Below, in pieces: positions 9,568 through 21,339 of a DNA stretch of 64,000 nucleotides (its first letter is position 1; every line of letters starts with the position of its first letter). Source of the DNA: Anastrepha obliqua (lineage: Eukaryota; Arthropoda; Insecta; Diptera; Tephritidae). The translations under genes and the position numbers were made by a program. The DNA is taken from positions 94,991,784 through 95,055,783 of the forward strand of contig NC_072893.1 of NCBI RefSeq assembly GCF_027943255.1. The letters run 5' to 3'. The notes beneath the pieces are model-generated. The model worked only from the letters and a program-made list of their open reading frames with translations, ran no database searches and was not told the origin of the DNA.

Positions 9568-10517
9568 TTTTAGGAAGCCACACTATGAAAACAATTATGG
9601 CGCCTGCACTTCGAAAATAGCATCGGTTGTGACCATAAAGCCTCCCACCACCACCAATAGTTCCGTACCAGTGCGAGCATGAATGAAAAACGATTTGTTA
9701 GACAACTTCTGTTGTTGCAGCTGTAGTTAGTGGAGCAGATAGCAAAAGACAATAGAGCATTGTCCATTGATTGCTTTTGACTAAATTGATTGTAAAATCG
9801 GAAAATACTCGCAATGCGGCAGAAACACTTGCAACAAAATTACTCAATAGTCCACAAATAAATATAGGTTGTGAATATGTATGGTTGTGTTAAACCTGGC
9901 AAAGGATATGATGGGGTTAAATTAGAAAAGGAATCCTGTTAGACCAACATTTTTTCCTCCTCTTTGACAAAATAATTCGAAAATCGGATTAAATAAGTGA
10001 ATACTTGTACATAGAGACGCTCATGCAGACATCTAGGTATTATGCGGCACATTTGAGGCATACAAATCACTACGTACCACAAGTGCCACGTGATATATGT
10101 GTAGTATATATATATATATATATATGCATTTCTGTGTATGTAAGTGGGCTTGCTCAAGCCAATACTTTAAAATTGTGAGTCATGTTCGATGGTGTTGGGA
10201 CTGAATGGGATTGAAAATGTTCGTACTGCAAAATTTTTTTTTTTTTTAATCCTTCATTCATTCATTTCAATTGTATGCTTTGTCTTGTCTAATCTTTGCT
10301 GCATTGGCGACAAGCAATCTACTACAAAATATCTCACATAATTTGCTTCTTCTATTGATTTATCAATCGAAAATCTACATTTAATTGGAGAAGAAAATGT
10401 GGTGTTGGCTTGCCAGATACATACATTAGAACTGCAATTCAAAATACCTTACAGTAAATAACACTGAGTGGTAACTCGCCATACAGAACTAGAATAGATT
10501 TATGGGCGGACTTACTA
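9568..10517. other. Spacer, no gene recognised
   Basis: AT-rich DNA with a (TA)n run at about 10106-10125. Minus-strand open frames at 9570-9767 and 9939-10157 show no domains; the second is largely microsatellite (IYIYIYY). Nothing else supported. Confidence 0.5.
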
Positions 10518-11444
10518 AAGGGTGTTTTTTTAGAGGTTAGGTTTTCAAGATGAAATAAAACGTATATAATTTAATGTTATGGCCAAGAATTTATCTTTAT
10601 TATAAAGATAAGGGTTTGCCATTATGTTTTAAAAATGGTTTCGGGCAAGTGGCCGCCGCGGCTGGCTCGAATAAATTCCAGCCAAGAGGCCCAATTTTCG
10701 ACCACTTTTTGCAGCAATTGGGGCCGTATGTCAGCAATAACGGGCCGAATATTCTCTTCCAAGACTTCAATCATCTCGGGCTTATCTGCGTAGACAAGCG
10801 ACTTCACATAGCCCCACAAGAAATAGTCCAGCGGTGTTATATCGCACGATTTTGGAGGCCACGCCACAGGTCCACGGCGCGAGATAATGCGCTCACCAAA
10901 AGTTTCCTTCAATAAATCGATTGTTGCGTTGGTTGTATGGCATGTAGCGCCGTCTTGTTGGAACCAAAGGTCGTCCACATCAACATCGTCCAATTCAGGC
11001 ACAAAAAAGTCATTAATCATGGCTCTATAGCGCTCTCCATTGACTGTAACATTATGGCCGGCTTCATTTTTAAAGAAATATGGACCAATGATTCCCTCTG
11101 CCCATAGAGCACACCAAACAGTGACTTTTAAGGATGTAACGGCGTTTCAGCAATGGCTTGTGGACTATGTTCACTCCAAATGCGACAATTTTGCTTATTG
11201 ACATACCCATTCAACCAAAAGTGAGCTTCATCGCTGAACAAAATTTTCTTCGATGCGTCGCGCGAACCGAACCATTATTTTCGTAATAAATTTGCACGAT
11301 TTGCAAACGTTGTTCAGGTGTAAGTCTATTCATTATGAAATGGCAAACCAAACTGAGCATAAATCAAGTGACAGCTGTCAAAAAGACCATCTACGAAAAA
11401 AGTAGTGCCAACTTGAAAACCTAACCTCTAAAAAAAACACCCTT
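10518..11444 (-). mobile_element. DD41D (rosa-like) element, 927 bp deletion derivative
   Basis: Inverted repeats beginning AAGGGTGTTTTTTTAGAGGT, extending through GGTTTTCAAG, end the element. TA lies at 10516-10517 and 11445-11446. The transposase on the minus strand has its N-terminal start and its catalytic domain but lacks the DNA-binding region between them, which accounts for 927 bp where an intact relative would be expected to be roughly 1.3 kb (inferred from transposase size). Confidence 0.9.
10622..11333 (-). pseudogene. DD41D transposase without its helix-turn-helix region
   Basis: Starts at the ATG at 11333 (MNRLTPEQRLQIVQIYYENN). After about 27 residues it jumps to KILFSDEAHFWLNGYVNKQN, which carries the first catalytic D. 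A frameshift near 11140 follows; then VTVWCALWAEGIIGPYF, WFQQDGATCHTT (second D) and WPPKSCDITPLDYFLWGYVK (third D). Exactly 41 residues lie between the second and third D, which defines DD41D, the signature reported for the rosa-type Tc1/mariner family. The end is GGHLPETIFKT with a stop at 10624-10622. All three catalytic residues survive, but the protein would lack DNA-binding helices and is out of frame. Confidence 0.88.
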
Positions 11445-11485
11445 TACTCTCACTGCTCTTTATTGTGCACAATGGCATGGTAATA

Positions 11486-12782
11486 CGAGGGGTGCCATTT
11501 ATTTGTCGGGATTAGAGAACAAAAACAAATTTTAATCATCGAAAATCACTTTATTGTTTTTCAAAATATTCTCCATGAAGATCTATACACTTTTGCATGC
11601 GTTTGAACCAATTGTCGAAGCACTTTTGCCACTCTTAATGAGGTACCTCCAAAGCATGCATTCTGAATGCCGCAACCGCTTCTTCAGGTGTCGAAAAACG
11701 TTGACCTCTCAGTTTGTTTTTTACGTACGGGAATAAAAAAAGTCATTCGGTGCCAAGTCAGGACTATACGGCAGATGACCCATTAATTCGATGTTTTGGG
11801 TGCTCAAAAATGCAATAGTTTGAGCCGATGTGTGAGAGCTCGCATTGTCCTGGTGAAGAGTGATCCGTTTTTGGCGATTGGTTTTCCTAATTTCTTGGAA
11901 GACAACTGGCAAACAAATGGTTGTGTACCACTCAGAATTTACTGTTCTGCATTGTTCTAGTGGTACGGTTTCGACATGTCCAGTTTTTCCGAAAAAACAG
12001 GCGACCATTTGCTTGGAAGTGCTTCGTGCGCGAACAACTTTTGTTGGATTTGGCTCATCTTGAAACACCCATACAGTCGAATGCTGTTTACTTTCGGGCT
12101 CATACGCGTAAATCCATGATTCATCACCTGTCACGATGTCATAGACGTGTTTCGAAGCCCCGCGATCGTATTTTTTGAGCATTTCCTTCGACCAATCGAC
12201 ACGAGCCTTTTTTTGAGCGATTGACAAATTGTGTGGGATTCAACGCGAACAAATTTTTTTGACAGTCAAATGTTTATGCAATATTGAATGTATGCTGGTC
12301 CCACTAATGCCTAAGATTGTCTCAATCTCACGATAGGTCACATGACGATCTTGCAATATCAGTTCGCGCACAGCATCAATGGTTTTCGGAACAACAACTG
12401 ATTTTGGACGGCCTTCACGAAATTCGTCTTGGAGTGAACTACGACCACGATTGAATTCACCATACCATCGATAAACACTGGTCGTTGATGGAGCTTCATC
12501 GCCAAAAAATGAATTAAGTTCATCCATGCAATGTTGCTGAGTTACGAGCAATCCACGTCGAAAGTTGTAAAAAATAATCGCACGAAAATGTTCACGATTT
12601 AATTCCATTTTTGGACCGAGATGAATCTTTTAAATTACTGTAAACAACACCAATAGCGGTGGTATTTCAAAACGTCCTGAGTACGTAAAAGCCAAAAAAT
12701 GTCAAACTTTGCGATACAGCTGTCAGTTGCCAGATTGCAACACCAGGGTTGCCAAATCCCGAAATATAAAAGGCACCCCTCG
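11486..12782 (-). mobile_element. mariner (DD34D) element, 1,297 bp
   Basis: Inverted repeats start CGAGGGGTGCC at both ends, and the inner parts resemble each other (TTTATTTGTCGGGATT and TTTATATTTCGGGATT). TA occurs at 11484-11485 and 12783-12784. It is full-length for a mariner, with a minus-strand transposase carrying a few lesions. It lies only 40 bp from the DD41D element at 10518-11444. Confidence 0.92.
11551..12608 (-). pseudogene. mariner transposase, two stops and a frameshift
   Basis: Starts at the ATG at 12608 (MELNREHFRAIIFYNFRRGL). The paired helix-turn-helix region includes VYRWYGEFNRGRSSLQDEF, GRPKSVV and HVTYREIETILGISGTSI. An in-frame TGA at about 12240 replaces the tryptophan of the usual WIPHNL. 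The second part (from about 12237) contains TGDESWIYAYEP, LHQDNASSHTSAQ and YSPDLAPNDFF, the three catalytic aspartates with the DD34D spacing. A frameshift after NDFF (about 11740) and one in-frame TAA near 11620 disrupt the C-terminus, which ends HGEYFEKQ with a stop at 11553-11551. This is one of the least damaged transposases in the window. Confidence 0.9.
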
Positions 12783-12784
12783 TA

Positions 12785-13994
12785 TCTCTAATTGAGGGCT
12801 TATACCTCGCAAGCCACAATACCTGAATCTGCTCGGCTGTCTAAAATTTAAGAGCTAGCGCACATGCAACATTATCAGCACATAGAGACCACACGAAGGT
12901 CAACCGGCTGCTGCGTACTTTACATAAGTTTTGGATAGGCCGCGTGAGCCGCCGAAGTACTCGTTCGTGACACGTGGCTCGTAAAATTTCCACATAGACG
13001 CATATTTACTATCATTTATACTAGCATACATAAAACAAAAAAAATATATGTATAAGTATGTGGGGACGTGCTATTCAACTGTCAGAATAACAAAGTGAAA
13101 TTAACAGAAAGGTTATTGGTTGTGCCACGCGTGCCAAAATCTATACTATAAATACTAAAAAAGTCGAAAAGTAAAAACTGGACAAAACAATGTGAATTTT
13201 TGAGTTCTGACAAGTTCGTTTGGGCTTTAAAATATGCGTATATGTACGAGTACAAGTGCCTGTATATAACATATATAAATATATATGTACTAGCGCATGA
13301 TTATACTCACCGCTTCATTATACCCATCCGCTTTGGAATTTTCCTTTTGTAAATATTTCTCTCTTTTTGTATATCAAATATTCCATCTGTGAAAAAGCAC
13401 TAAAACAATGAAATGCCGAATAAACAACTGATGCACACATCTATGTACGCATACATAAGTTAAAAGGTGAATTCAGACATGGCAAGGAAAATTTGTTTTT
13501 CACTCACTTTTCTATCATTTGCTAGCATCTGATTTTTACTCTCCAGCCATGTGAACAACTGCATGTTCTTCAGAACTTTTCGCCCATTTCGAAAAGTAAA
13601 CTTGCATATCCTGTCCGCAAATCAATTTGGAAAGTTACTTTGGCCTTGCACAAGCAAGCTTTTATCCTTCTAGAAAGTGCTGACAAACTATTCCAGGAGC
13701 TACGCTGTGACTTTGTGGACGAATGGCTAAAATATCAAAAAAATAATTGATAAATTTGTTACTCAAAAAATATTTAATTAATATGACTTTATTTATTTTG
13801 ACATGATTTACACAAATTTTAGTAGTGAAGTAAGCTTACCTAATGCTTGGAGTATGGGCTATCGACTATTTTGACTTTCTCAGCTAAAATAACGTAAAAA
13901 ATCAGTTTATGAATAAACTTTTGAAAAAATGAATTACATTTTGCTTTAACGAGTTTGGAAAATATTTCAATCGGACATCGAAATTCGACTAACT
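12785..13994. other. Spacer, no gene recognised
   Basis: AT-rich DNA with ATATGTAT-type patches around 13230-13290. Neither strand shows a coding signal beyond short chance frames. Confidence 0.5.
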
Positions 13995-14190
13995 AGCTGT
14001 GACTGTGATGTCAATTGGCCGTCCATAAGCTGGGGCTTAACTCCGTTAGATTATTTTTTATAGAGCACCCTTTGGAATAAATGTTAAGTCAACCATCGAG
14101 CAACGATTTAAGAGTTGAAACATGAAATCGAAATTGCAGCCCAACTAATTTATTCTGTTGCTTTATCACAACTGGAATCATATTGATGAA
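13995..14190 (+). pseudogene. DD41D-type transposase fragment
   Basis: One frame reads CDVNWPSISWGLTPLDYFL, clearly the motif around the third catalytic residue in this family (compare DVNWPPRSYDLPPL at 47300). It is followed in a shifted frame by a tail resembling the leucine-rich C-terminal region (ELKHEIEIAAQLI). No terminal repeats are recognisable. It is an old fragment, immediately left of the Helitron at 14213. Confidence 0.55.
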
Positions 14191-14212
14191 AATTGATTTA
14201 TTTTATAGCAAA

Positions 14213-16055
14213 CTAGCTGACCCGGCGAACTTTGTTCCACCCTTTTTAATTAATTAAGTTAATTTTTTTTATTAATAAAGTATTTCAATGAAGCTTTAAT
14301 AGATTGCACTCTTCAGTTAAGCACCTTGTGATACACGATATTTTTTGTTTTATTATCAGGTGCAAGAACAAACAACGCAGATGGTTTTCCGACCCGTGAA
14401 CATGCCACATGTAATTGACCATGTGAGAAACATTGATTTTCTAGTTTCAGACCACAAAGTTTCAAGGATTGGCCTTGTGATTTGTTAATGGTCACGGCGA
14501 CTGCAATATGGATCAGAAATTGAAGTCTTTTAAACTCAAACGGAAGACCGGTTGGGATCCTCGGAATGAGAACTTCTTCACCTTCGAATTTCCCTTTGAG
14601 TATCGTCGCGTAAATCACATTGTTCATCAATTGATTTACCACCAAACGCGTACCGTTGCAAAGTTTTGATGGGCTTATCTTTCGAAGCATGATTACTACG
14701 GAGCCAACTTTTAGGCGTAAATTGTGCGGTGGTAAGCCAGGCACATCCAAGAAGTTTAAAAATTCAATTGGATAGTTGGTGGCTTCATCTTTATTTGTTA
14801 CACAGTGAATGGATTTGAATGAAAGCATTGTTCCAATGATATCATTTTGAATTATGTAGTTTAGGTCATCTACATCTTAATTCTTAGCCGCTAAAATTGC
14901 TCGCTCACTCAACCATTCATTATTTTTGTAGTTATTAATGATGTTTGGGAATACTTTATTGATAAGTTCGTCTTTCGATGAGACAATGTTACAGAAATTC
15001 TGAGGAAATGAAATCAATCCGCTCGATTCGTCGACAGGTACTCGACCATTACCGATAGTCAGTAATTGCTCAGAGAAATCTTCAGTAGATGTATCACTAA
15101 GTAATGCAACTCTCATGTTTGTTGTCAGCTGAAGTTTTTTCACATAGCGCCATAGATTCGCTGAATTGAGGCAAGCGTTTATTTCGTCAGCAGCCGTTGA
15201 TCTTGGAATTACTGGCAGTGGTTGGCGAAAGTCGCCAGACAATAAAATCATTGCGCCTCTAAAACATATCGAATCATTGCGTATATCTTTAAATGTTTGG
15301 TTAAGTGCTTCTAATACACGGACCATTGTGCAATCGTCCCAGATGATGGTTTTCGATGCTGATAAAATTTTGGCCATTGCTGAGTAATGCGCCACAATAC
15401 TCGCAAACAACGTTCATTGGCCCAATGCAAACGCTAGGATGCAAGCAGTAATCAGTGTTGCAATCATATCGAGCAAATCAGCACTTGATAATTCTCTTCT
15501 TGTGCGTCGAAAATGATCTACTTGTTGATCTCTGTTATTCGCTCGACGATTTCGCATTGCCAACCGAACCGCTCGCTTTGCTCTTGTGATTGAGAAGCAC
15601 GAAGTCGAGCCATACTAACGCGGCGCTCTTCACGGGCAATTCCTTGTACTTCTTCAGTCATTTCATTCGCAATGTTTCGTATCCTTCTTGCATTACGGCT
15701 TTGTCGGGAAATATTCGATCGTCTTGGTCGCGGCATTGATAATGATGATTTAAAGAGAATAGAAATTACTGTGATTATATATTTTTGACAAAATTTATTT
15801 ATCAAATTTTCTACTTAACCATAGACAAAACTACGTTTAGCTGTCATTTGCGTTTTGTTATTCCATATCAGATGCGTTTTTGTTATACCACATTTTATAG
15901 TGACTTCACGGAAACGCGTTTGAATGGGATAAAAAGTATCCTATGCCCATCTCCTGGTTCTAAGCTACCTCTCCACCAATTTTCAGCCAAATCGGTTCAG
16001 CCGTTCTCGAGTTATAAATAGTGTAACTAACATGACTTTCTTTTATATATATAGA
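14213..16055 (-). mobile_element. Helitron deletion derivative, 1,843 bp
   Basis: On the minus strand the 5' end is A|TCTATATATATAAAAGAAAG at 16055, and the 3' end is GGGTCAGCTAG|T at 14213. TC at the start, CTAG at the end and insertion between A and T are Helitron hallmarks. The 5' region holds AACGGCTGAACCGATTTGGC, a motif common at insect Helitron starts (established pattern, from memory). Coding remnants are the N-terminal leader and the 3' part of the Pif1-like helicase; the replication initiator domain is missing. Confidence 0.88.
14313..15736 (-). pseudogene. Helitron RepHel protein with Rep domain deleted
   Basis: The ATG at 15736 opens MPRPRRSNISRQSRNARRIR, an arginine-rich leader typical of Helitron proteins, followed by REERRVSMARLRASQSQEQS. 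About 110 codons on, a Cys-containing piece reads PMNVVCEYCGAL near 15400-15420. The frame then joins helicase sequence: ILSASKTIIWDDCTMV (Walker B-like), LLSGDFRQPLPVIPRS (motif III) and TTNMRV. After a stop at 14877 it resumes MLSFKSIHCVTNKDEATNYP, VGSVVIMLRK, VTINKSQGQSLK (late helicase motif) and HGQLHVACSRVG. The HUH replication initiator and the Walker A region are absent, presumably by one internal deletion near 15390. Walker B has D where E is usual. Confidence 0.85.
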
Positions 16056-16979
16056 TTATTTATTTATTTTGAAGTTTTAATATCACTTCGACGGATAATA
16101 AATGAAAAACAACCTGAAAACAACAACAAAAATAATTGCCAGACAAGGTTGATTATCGCAGAGTGAACTTCCAAAACGAATCTTGAAAAAGTTAAACTTA
16201 AAATCTCCTATTTGGAAATAAAAACTTATTCTCGAAAGATACTATCATGCAATTACTTTTAGAAATTCTTTTGTTTTGCATGCTTACTGAAAGCACCTTC
16301 CTTTCCAGGTCGGACCCCACCTATGTACGAGTACATATGCATGTACCTCATGTTCACCTATACACATCTACGCTTGGACAACAAAACTGCTTATGTATAT
16401 GTATACACACACATACGTACATAAATGTGCTATAGTAAACATATGCATGTATGTATTTACATTTTCGGCTGCAGTTACCGCTATTGAATTTTTCATACAG
16501 CATACAAATGCACGTACGCATTTATTGATCTCCAGGCAAATGGCTGCAAATCCATTGTGATTGCTCCGTCACTACCCACAAAAAAATTTCGTTTAGCTGC
16601 AAAAAGCACCAGTACTGCTCTTTAATTTCGCTTAATGTTTTAACCCTCCTCATTTTATTGATGTTTTCGGGAGAACTGTGTGCACGTGACCAGGTTTCCA
16701 GACGAGCAAATCGACTAAATGAATGAATTGAATTAAATTTGTGAAAAATGAGCAATAAAGAAGGAACTTCATTTAAAGCTTAAAGCTTAGTTCAATATCA
16801 GTGTGAATTTCGTACTGATAAAGTATGACAAGTGCATTTTTTGCCTAAGTTATTCATGGAGTAATGTGGCATCATTCGAGCTGTTCCTTCAAAAAATAAT
16901 TGTTTTTCCTTTTTTTGACCAAATTTAAGCTGTAGTCTCTAACGGATTTTAAATCGATTTAAGTATTTGTAATATAACA
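16056..16979. other. Spacer, no gene recognised
   Basis: AT-rich DNA, with microsatellite-like CATATGTATG text at about 16325-16460. Small open frames at 16247-16435 and 16522-16755 have no recognised content. Confidence 0.5.
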
Positions 16980-16985
16980 GGACAA

Positions 16986-19837
16986 ATGAGGGCAGAGGGG
17001 GTAGACAAATGGAGGGTTTCCAATAAAAATTCTTTCTCGGATCACAGCTTGATCTTTTACGAGCTGGATCTGACTGTGGACACACCCTTACCGTATCGAA
17101 ACCCACTAAGAACTAATTGGAAAAAGTTCAAAAATGTAGTGAATAATAGGTTGGGAAAAATTCCGATCAGCCAAATCACACTAAAAAACCTTAAGAGTAG
17201 GGTTACAACATTGAAGAAGACATTCAGTAGGGCCTACAAAACGTCGTGTCCAATTAGATATAGCAAAAAGTCTTATCCTCCCTGGTGGAGCAATGAGCGC
17301 TTGAAATTAAGGGAAGAAGCCAGATAAAGGTTAATTCTCAGCTATTCAACAGGTAATTGGCAACTGTACAGAGAAAGTCGGAGACAATGCAAAAAGGCAA
17401 CTAGAGCCGCCAAGAAGGAGAGCTGAAGAGGTTTTTGTTCTTCGATCGAATCTACCAGAGATTATGCGAGGCTCAGCCGTATTTTGTCCAAAGATCATTC
17501 AATGGCTTCTTGGGTCAAGATACCAGATGGCACTTGGACTTCTACGTCAGAAGAGTCTCTAGAACTTCTCTTAAATACTCACTATGACCCACAGTATCTT
17601 GCCGATGTCATTCAATGGCTTCTTGGGTCAAGATGCCAGATGGCACTTGGACTTCTACGGCAGAAGAGTATCTAGAACTTCTCTTAAATACTCATTTTCC
17701 GGGATGTAGCGCTCACGATAGCGATGTTGGGAGAATTCGGCGGAGCCGCTATGACCCACAGCATCTTGCCGATGTAATAATCTCAAAATAGAAGGTGCAT
17801 GGGCAATCAAATCATTAACACCTTTCAAATCTCCAGGCCCTGACGAGATTTTTCCCAAGATGTTACAGGAAACTTCTGATAATATCCTGCCATGGCTAAT
17901 GGAAATTTTCAAAGCTTGTCTAAAGCTAAGTTATATTTCAAATAGCTGGAAACCTGTTGGAGTCGTCTTCATACCAAAGGTGGGCATAAGGGGGCATGAA
18001 TCACCGAAGGACTTTAAGCCAATTAGTCTGTCGTCTTTCCTTTTAACATTTGAACGGCTTTTAGGCATACACATTAGAAGCTCGCTAGAGAGCTCTAGTA
18101 TATCAATCGCACAACATGCTTACCTCAAAGGCAAATCAACAGAGACAGCGCTTCACGAGGTAATCCGAACAATAGAGGGGTCTCTAGCAAGCAAACGGGT
18201 ACACCATGGCAGCTTTTCTTGACATAGAAGGCGCATTTAATAACGTTAGCACTGATGCTTTCCAAAGGACGTTAATAGACTTAGGGGTGGAAAATTGTAT
18301 CAGCAATTTAATCATCTCTATGCTAGAAACCAGGATATTTATAGCTAATATGAGTAATATCAATTCACTAAATGAGTCCATAGGCGCACTCCACAGGATG
18401 GGAGTATTATCTCCACTCCTCTGATTATGTGTTATTAGTAAAATCTTAATAAAACTTAATGGAGGTGGGATAAAAGTGGTCGCGTACGCTGATGATCAGT
18501 ACTGTGTCCCAATACGATCAGTGGGATCATTCAAAGGACGCTAGGCGAGCTTAACTCTTGGGCTACAGGCTGTGACCTAAGTTTAAGCGCGCGTAAAACA
18601 CAACTCATGCTATTTACGACCAGATATAAGGTACCAATTTTTACTCTACCAAATATTAACGGACAAACCCTCTCACTTTCAACCAGCGCAAAGTACTTAA
18701 GAGTAATTCTGGACTCCAAACTTAGCTGGAAATTAATCATTGAAGAACGGGTAGAAAGAAGATGGGGTCTTCAACCCAAGTATACATTATGGTTGTATAA
18801 GGCGGTTATACGACCAATTTTGACGTATGGCTCAGTAGTTTGGTGGAAAGCTCTAGAGAGAAAAACTAACATCAAGTTACTTGGCAGAATACAAAGGTCA
18901 GCCTGTGCAATAACAGTCGGTGCAATCAGACCATGTCCTAGAGAGGCCCGTTATTCCGATAGATCTACATATCAAGAAAATGGCAACAATGTGTGCATTT
19001 AGGTTAAATGAAGCGGGTCGCTGGAGAGAAAAAACTTATGGTCATGCTAGTCTATTATTGCGACAAACCCAGTATACCTCGAAGAGGACTGACTACACCG
19101 TTCCGACGGTAACATTCAGTGGAAATTTTGTCACTCTTTTTCCATCTAGGAGAGAATGGGAGAAGGGATTCTCACTAAACAATTTCGACATTACAGTCCA
19201 TACAGATGACAGTAAAATGGATAGTGGCGTTGGAGCTGGTATATATTCTCATAGATTTAAAATTGAAAAATCTGTGCGTGTCCCTAAAGCTTGCAGTGTC
19301 TTTCAGGCGGAAGTACTGGCAATTGGGGAAGCTTGTAGGGTACTAATCGCAGATCCCTCTTTTAAGGGCAATATCGCTATTCTTTCAGATAGCCAAGCTG
19401 CAGTCCTGGGTTCGGCTACAACAACCTCTAAAGTGGTGGAACAAAGCAGGACTAGCCTTACCATCTTGAACGAAAACCATAAAGTTACCTTAATCAGGGT
19501 CCCGGGACATCGTAGCATAGAAGATAATGAAAAAGCGGATGAACTGGCAAGAAGGGAATCTGCCATGAATAACTCTCTTGCAGAATCAGTATTCACACTA
19601 TTAGGTGCCGTCAAGAGTTCAATTTCCCTAAAAAGCCCCGAATCGCAGATTGTAGATGGAGAGACCAGACTTAATGCAAAATTAGCAGAACGTTTTGGCC
19701 CACCTACAACCTTAACCAATCGTCAACATTGATAAACACGAAACGACGGGACGCCTGGAGACTAACGGCAGTCATAACTGGCTTTTGGTCTATCGGAGAA
19801 TAAGCAGCCAAAATGGGTATCCCTCACAACACATACT
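16986..19837 (+). pseudogene. LINE ORF2 (endonuclease end, RT, RNase H), multiply broken
   Basis: The first open piece (16986-17327) includes NSFSDHSLIFYELDL, with the SDH motif at the end of the endonuclease, and the linker motif YPPWWSNERLK. RT begins near 17820 with FKSPGPDEIFPKML, then DFKPISLSSF and KSTETALHEVI. Block A follows as FLDIEGAFNNVS at 18217; the catalytic VVAYADDQYC is near 18477-18505. The thumb has YLRVILDSKLSWK and LTYGSVVWWK. RNase H spans about 19195-19550: HTDDSKMDSGVGAG, VFQAEVLA, LSDSQAA and IRVPGHRSIEDNEKADELA. This is the longest open stretch in the window (18920-19732). Several frameshifts and stops separate the pieces; the gene is dead. Confidence 0.87.
17495..17775 (+). 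repeat. Internal tandem duplication in the LINE
   Basis: The text TCATTCAATGGCTTCTTGGG starts at 17495 and again at 17608; both copies end ...TATGACCCACAG-ATCTTGCCGATGT. The second copy is about 55 bp longer because it keeps a block around 17697-17750 that the first lacks. The longer copy presumably matches the ancestor, so the first copy is a duplicate that also lost that block. Confidence 0.8.
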
Positions 19838-19850
19838 GTCACAGTTGTAA

Positions 19851-20592
19851 GGTAGGTAGGTAGGTAAGATGGCAAGAGTACCCCAGGTACACTACAAGTA
19901 GCACTTACGTGCCGTTTTGATACCATAAAGTGGACCACTACCTGTGAAAGGATTAAGGGAGGAGATAAGACCGTCTACAGCCATCCAGTGCTGTTGATGT
20001 AGCGGAGGAGAAAAAGGGATCTAGGCTGGAGAATTTCATCAAGTCAACCCCAAAGGGGACGCTGAGGAATCTCAAGCGCCTAGCCGCCAGAGCCGGACAT
20101 TTGCAGAGAAAGTGTTCCACAGTCTCTTTCTCTGCAGGATCGCCACAGCTTCTGCAATGGGGGTTGTACTAAATTCCAAGCTTCTCCGTACGAGTGCCGA
20201 TCACCCAGTGACCAGTGATCACCGCTATGAGTTTGGAAATTGAATGGCGGGGGTTCCCATCACCTTAAGCATCGTTTTGAGGCCATAGTGCTTTTGAAAT
20301 GGCACACGATGAGACAGACCTCCATCTGTCTTGGGTTTTTCTTAGAAAGAAGTTGTGTAGTTTCCCTTTAACGACGGCCAAGGGGATACCGATGTCTGAG
20401 AAGAGGGCAGCTGGATTTGGTTCTGCCGCCCCTTCCTGGCAAGCTCATCGACAATTTCATTTCCCTCTATATTCTTGTGCCCAGGAACCCAGATGAGGGA
20501 AATGTTTCCTGCACGTTCGAGACGTTTAAGTTTCTCCTTGCAGGAGTTCACGAGAAGAGAGCTGCAATACGGTGACGACAGTGCCTCTTTTT
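19851..20592 (-). pseudogene. RNase H-type LINE 3' end, inverted to its neighbour
   Basis: Minus strand, 5'-truncated near 20592. It reads the end of the RNase H domain (ISLIWVPGHKNIEGNEIVDE), then, after frameshifts, a Cys/His motif CRSCGDPAEKETVEHFLC near 20165-20110, and an untranslated tail ending in repeated TACC (seen as GGTAGGTAGG at 19851-19866). The simple-repeat tail marks the 3' end of retrotransposition. It lies directly after GTTGTAA of the plus-strand LINE, at the point where that element should continue into its own Cys/His motif, so it appears to have inserted into it. Confidence 0.82.
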
Positions 20593-21339
20593 TTACAAAA
20601 CGTCTTTGAGTAAGTTGAAAAAAATTGATTTTAAAAACGAAATTCTTATAACCATGACAATTGTAAGCCCTAAATAAATCATTTTCGGGGAGAAAACAAT
20701 GCATTTCCGTTGATATTAAAATTATTTTCATGCACTGAAATACAAAAAACAAAACAAATTAATGCAGAATACAGAGCAATTGAAGATTCTTCGTAGATTT
20801 AAAAAGTGAAAAATTTGCTAACAATAAGTGTATTTCTTCACCTATTTCTGATAGTCCAAGACGTTTTATCTCTATCTCATTCATCGGGATGTGTTGAACG
20901 CATTTTCAAGATAAATAAAATCTAGAAAAAGGATCGTAAAAAAACATGTGCCTCTTTTCCACATGCAAAAGACTTAACTAAAAACAGCTTAACCAACTGT
21001 TTCAATTTTATTATTTATTTCAAGGTACGGTTGGCCCTTAGTAAATATAATTTAGCCTATGACGAAAATGGGCTGGCTGACTAAGTCGAATTAGGCATTT
21101 GGGTCGACTATTCAGCTCGAAAAAGTACTTTTTGTTGGTGACTTTTTAAAGTTTCAAACGCAGGGCCCTTCTTTCAGAACCAAATAAACAAGGTATTTAA
21201 ATGAAAACTACTAAAATTTGTTTGGCATTCGAAATAGTAAGATTTGGCAGTTATAAATGAGTAATGATATCAGATAAACGTCCACTATGATCACGTTTTC
21301 AGATGTCGATTGTGTCATTAAAATGTCCAATAATTTGGC
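20593..21339. other. Spacer, no gene recognised
   Basis: AT-rich DNA without recognised features. The minus-strand open frame that continues from the LINE into 20593-20752 is a chance extension beyond the truncation point. Confidence 0.5.

Larger units (their letters stand above)
16980..19850 (+). mobile_element. RNase H-bearing non-LTR retrotransposon, 5'-truncated
   Basis: Runs from the C-terminal part of the apurinic endonuclease, through reverse transcriptase, to an RNase H domain and post-RNase H region, all on the plus strand. It is cut at about 19850, where the GGTA repeats of an oppositely oriented LINE begin. It belongs among LINEs that carry RNase H (I/LOA/R1-like assemblage); I cannot fix the clade without a tree. 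Confidence 0.85.
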
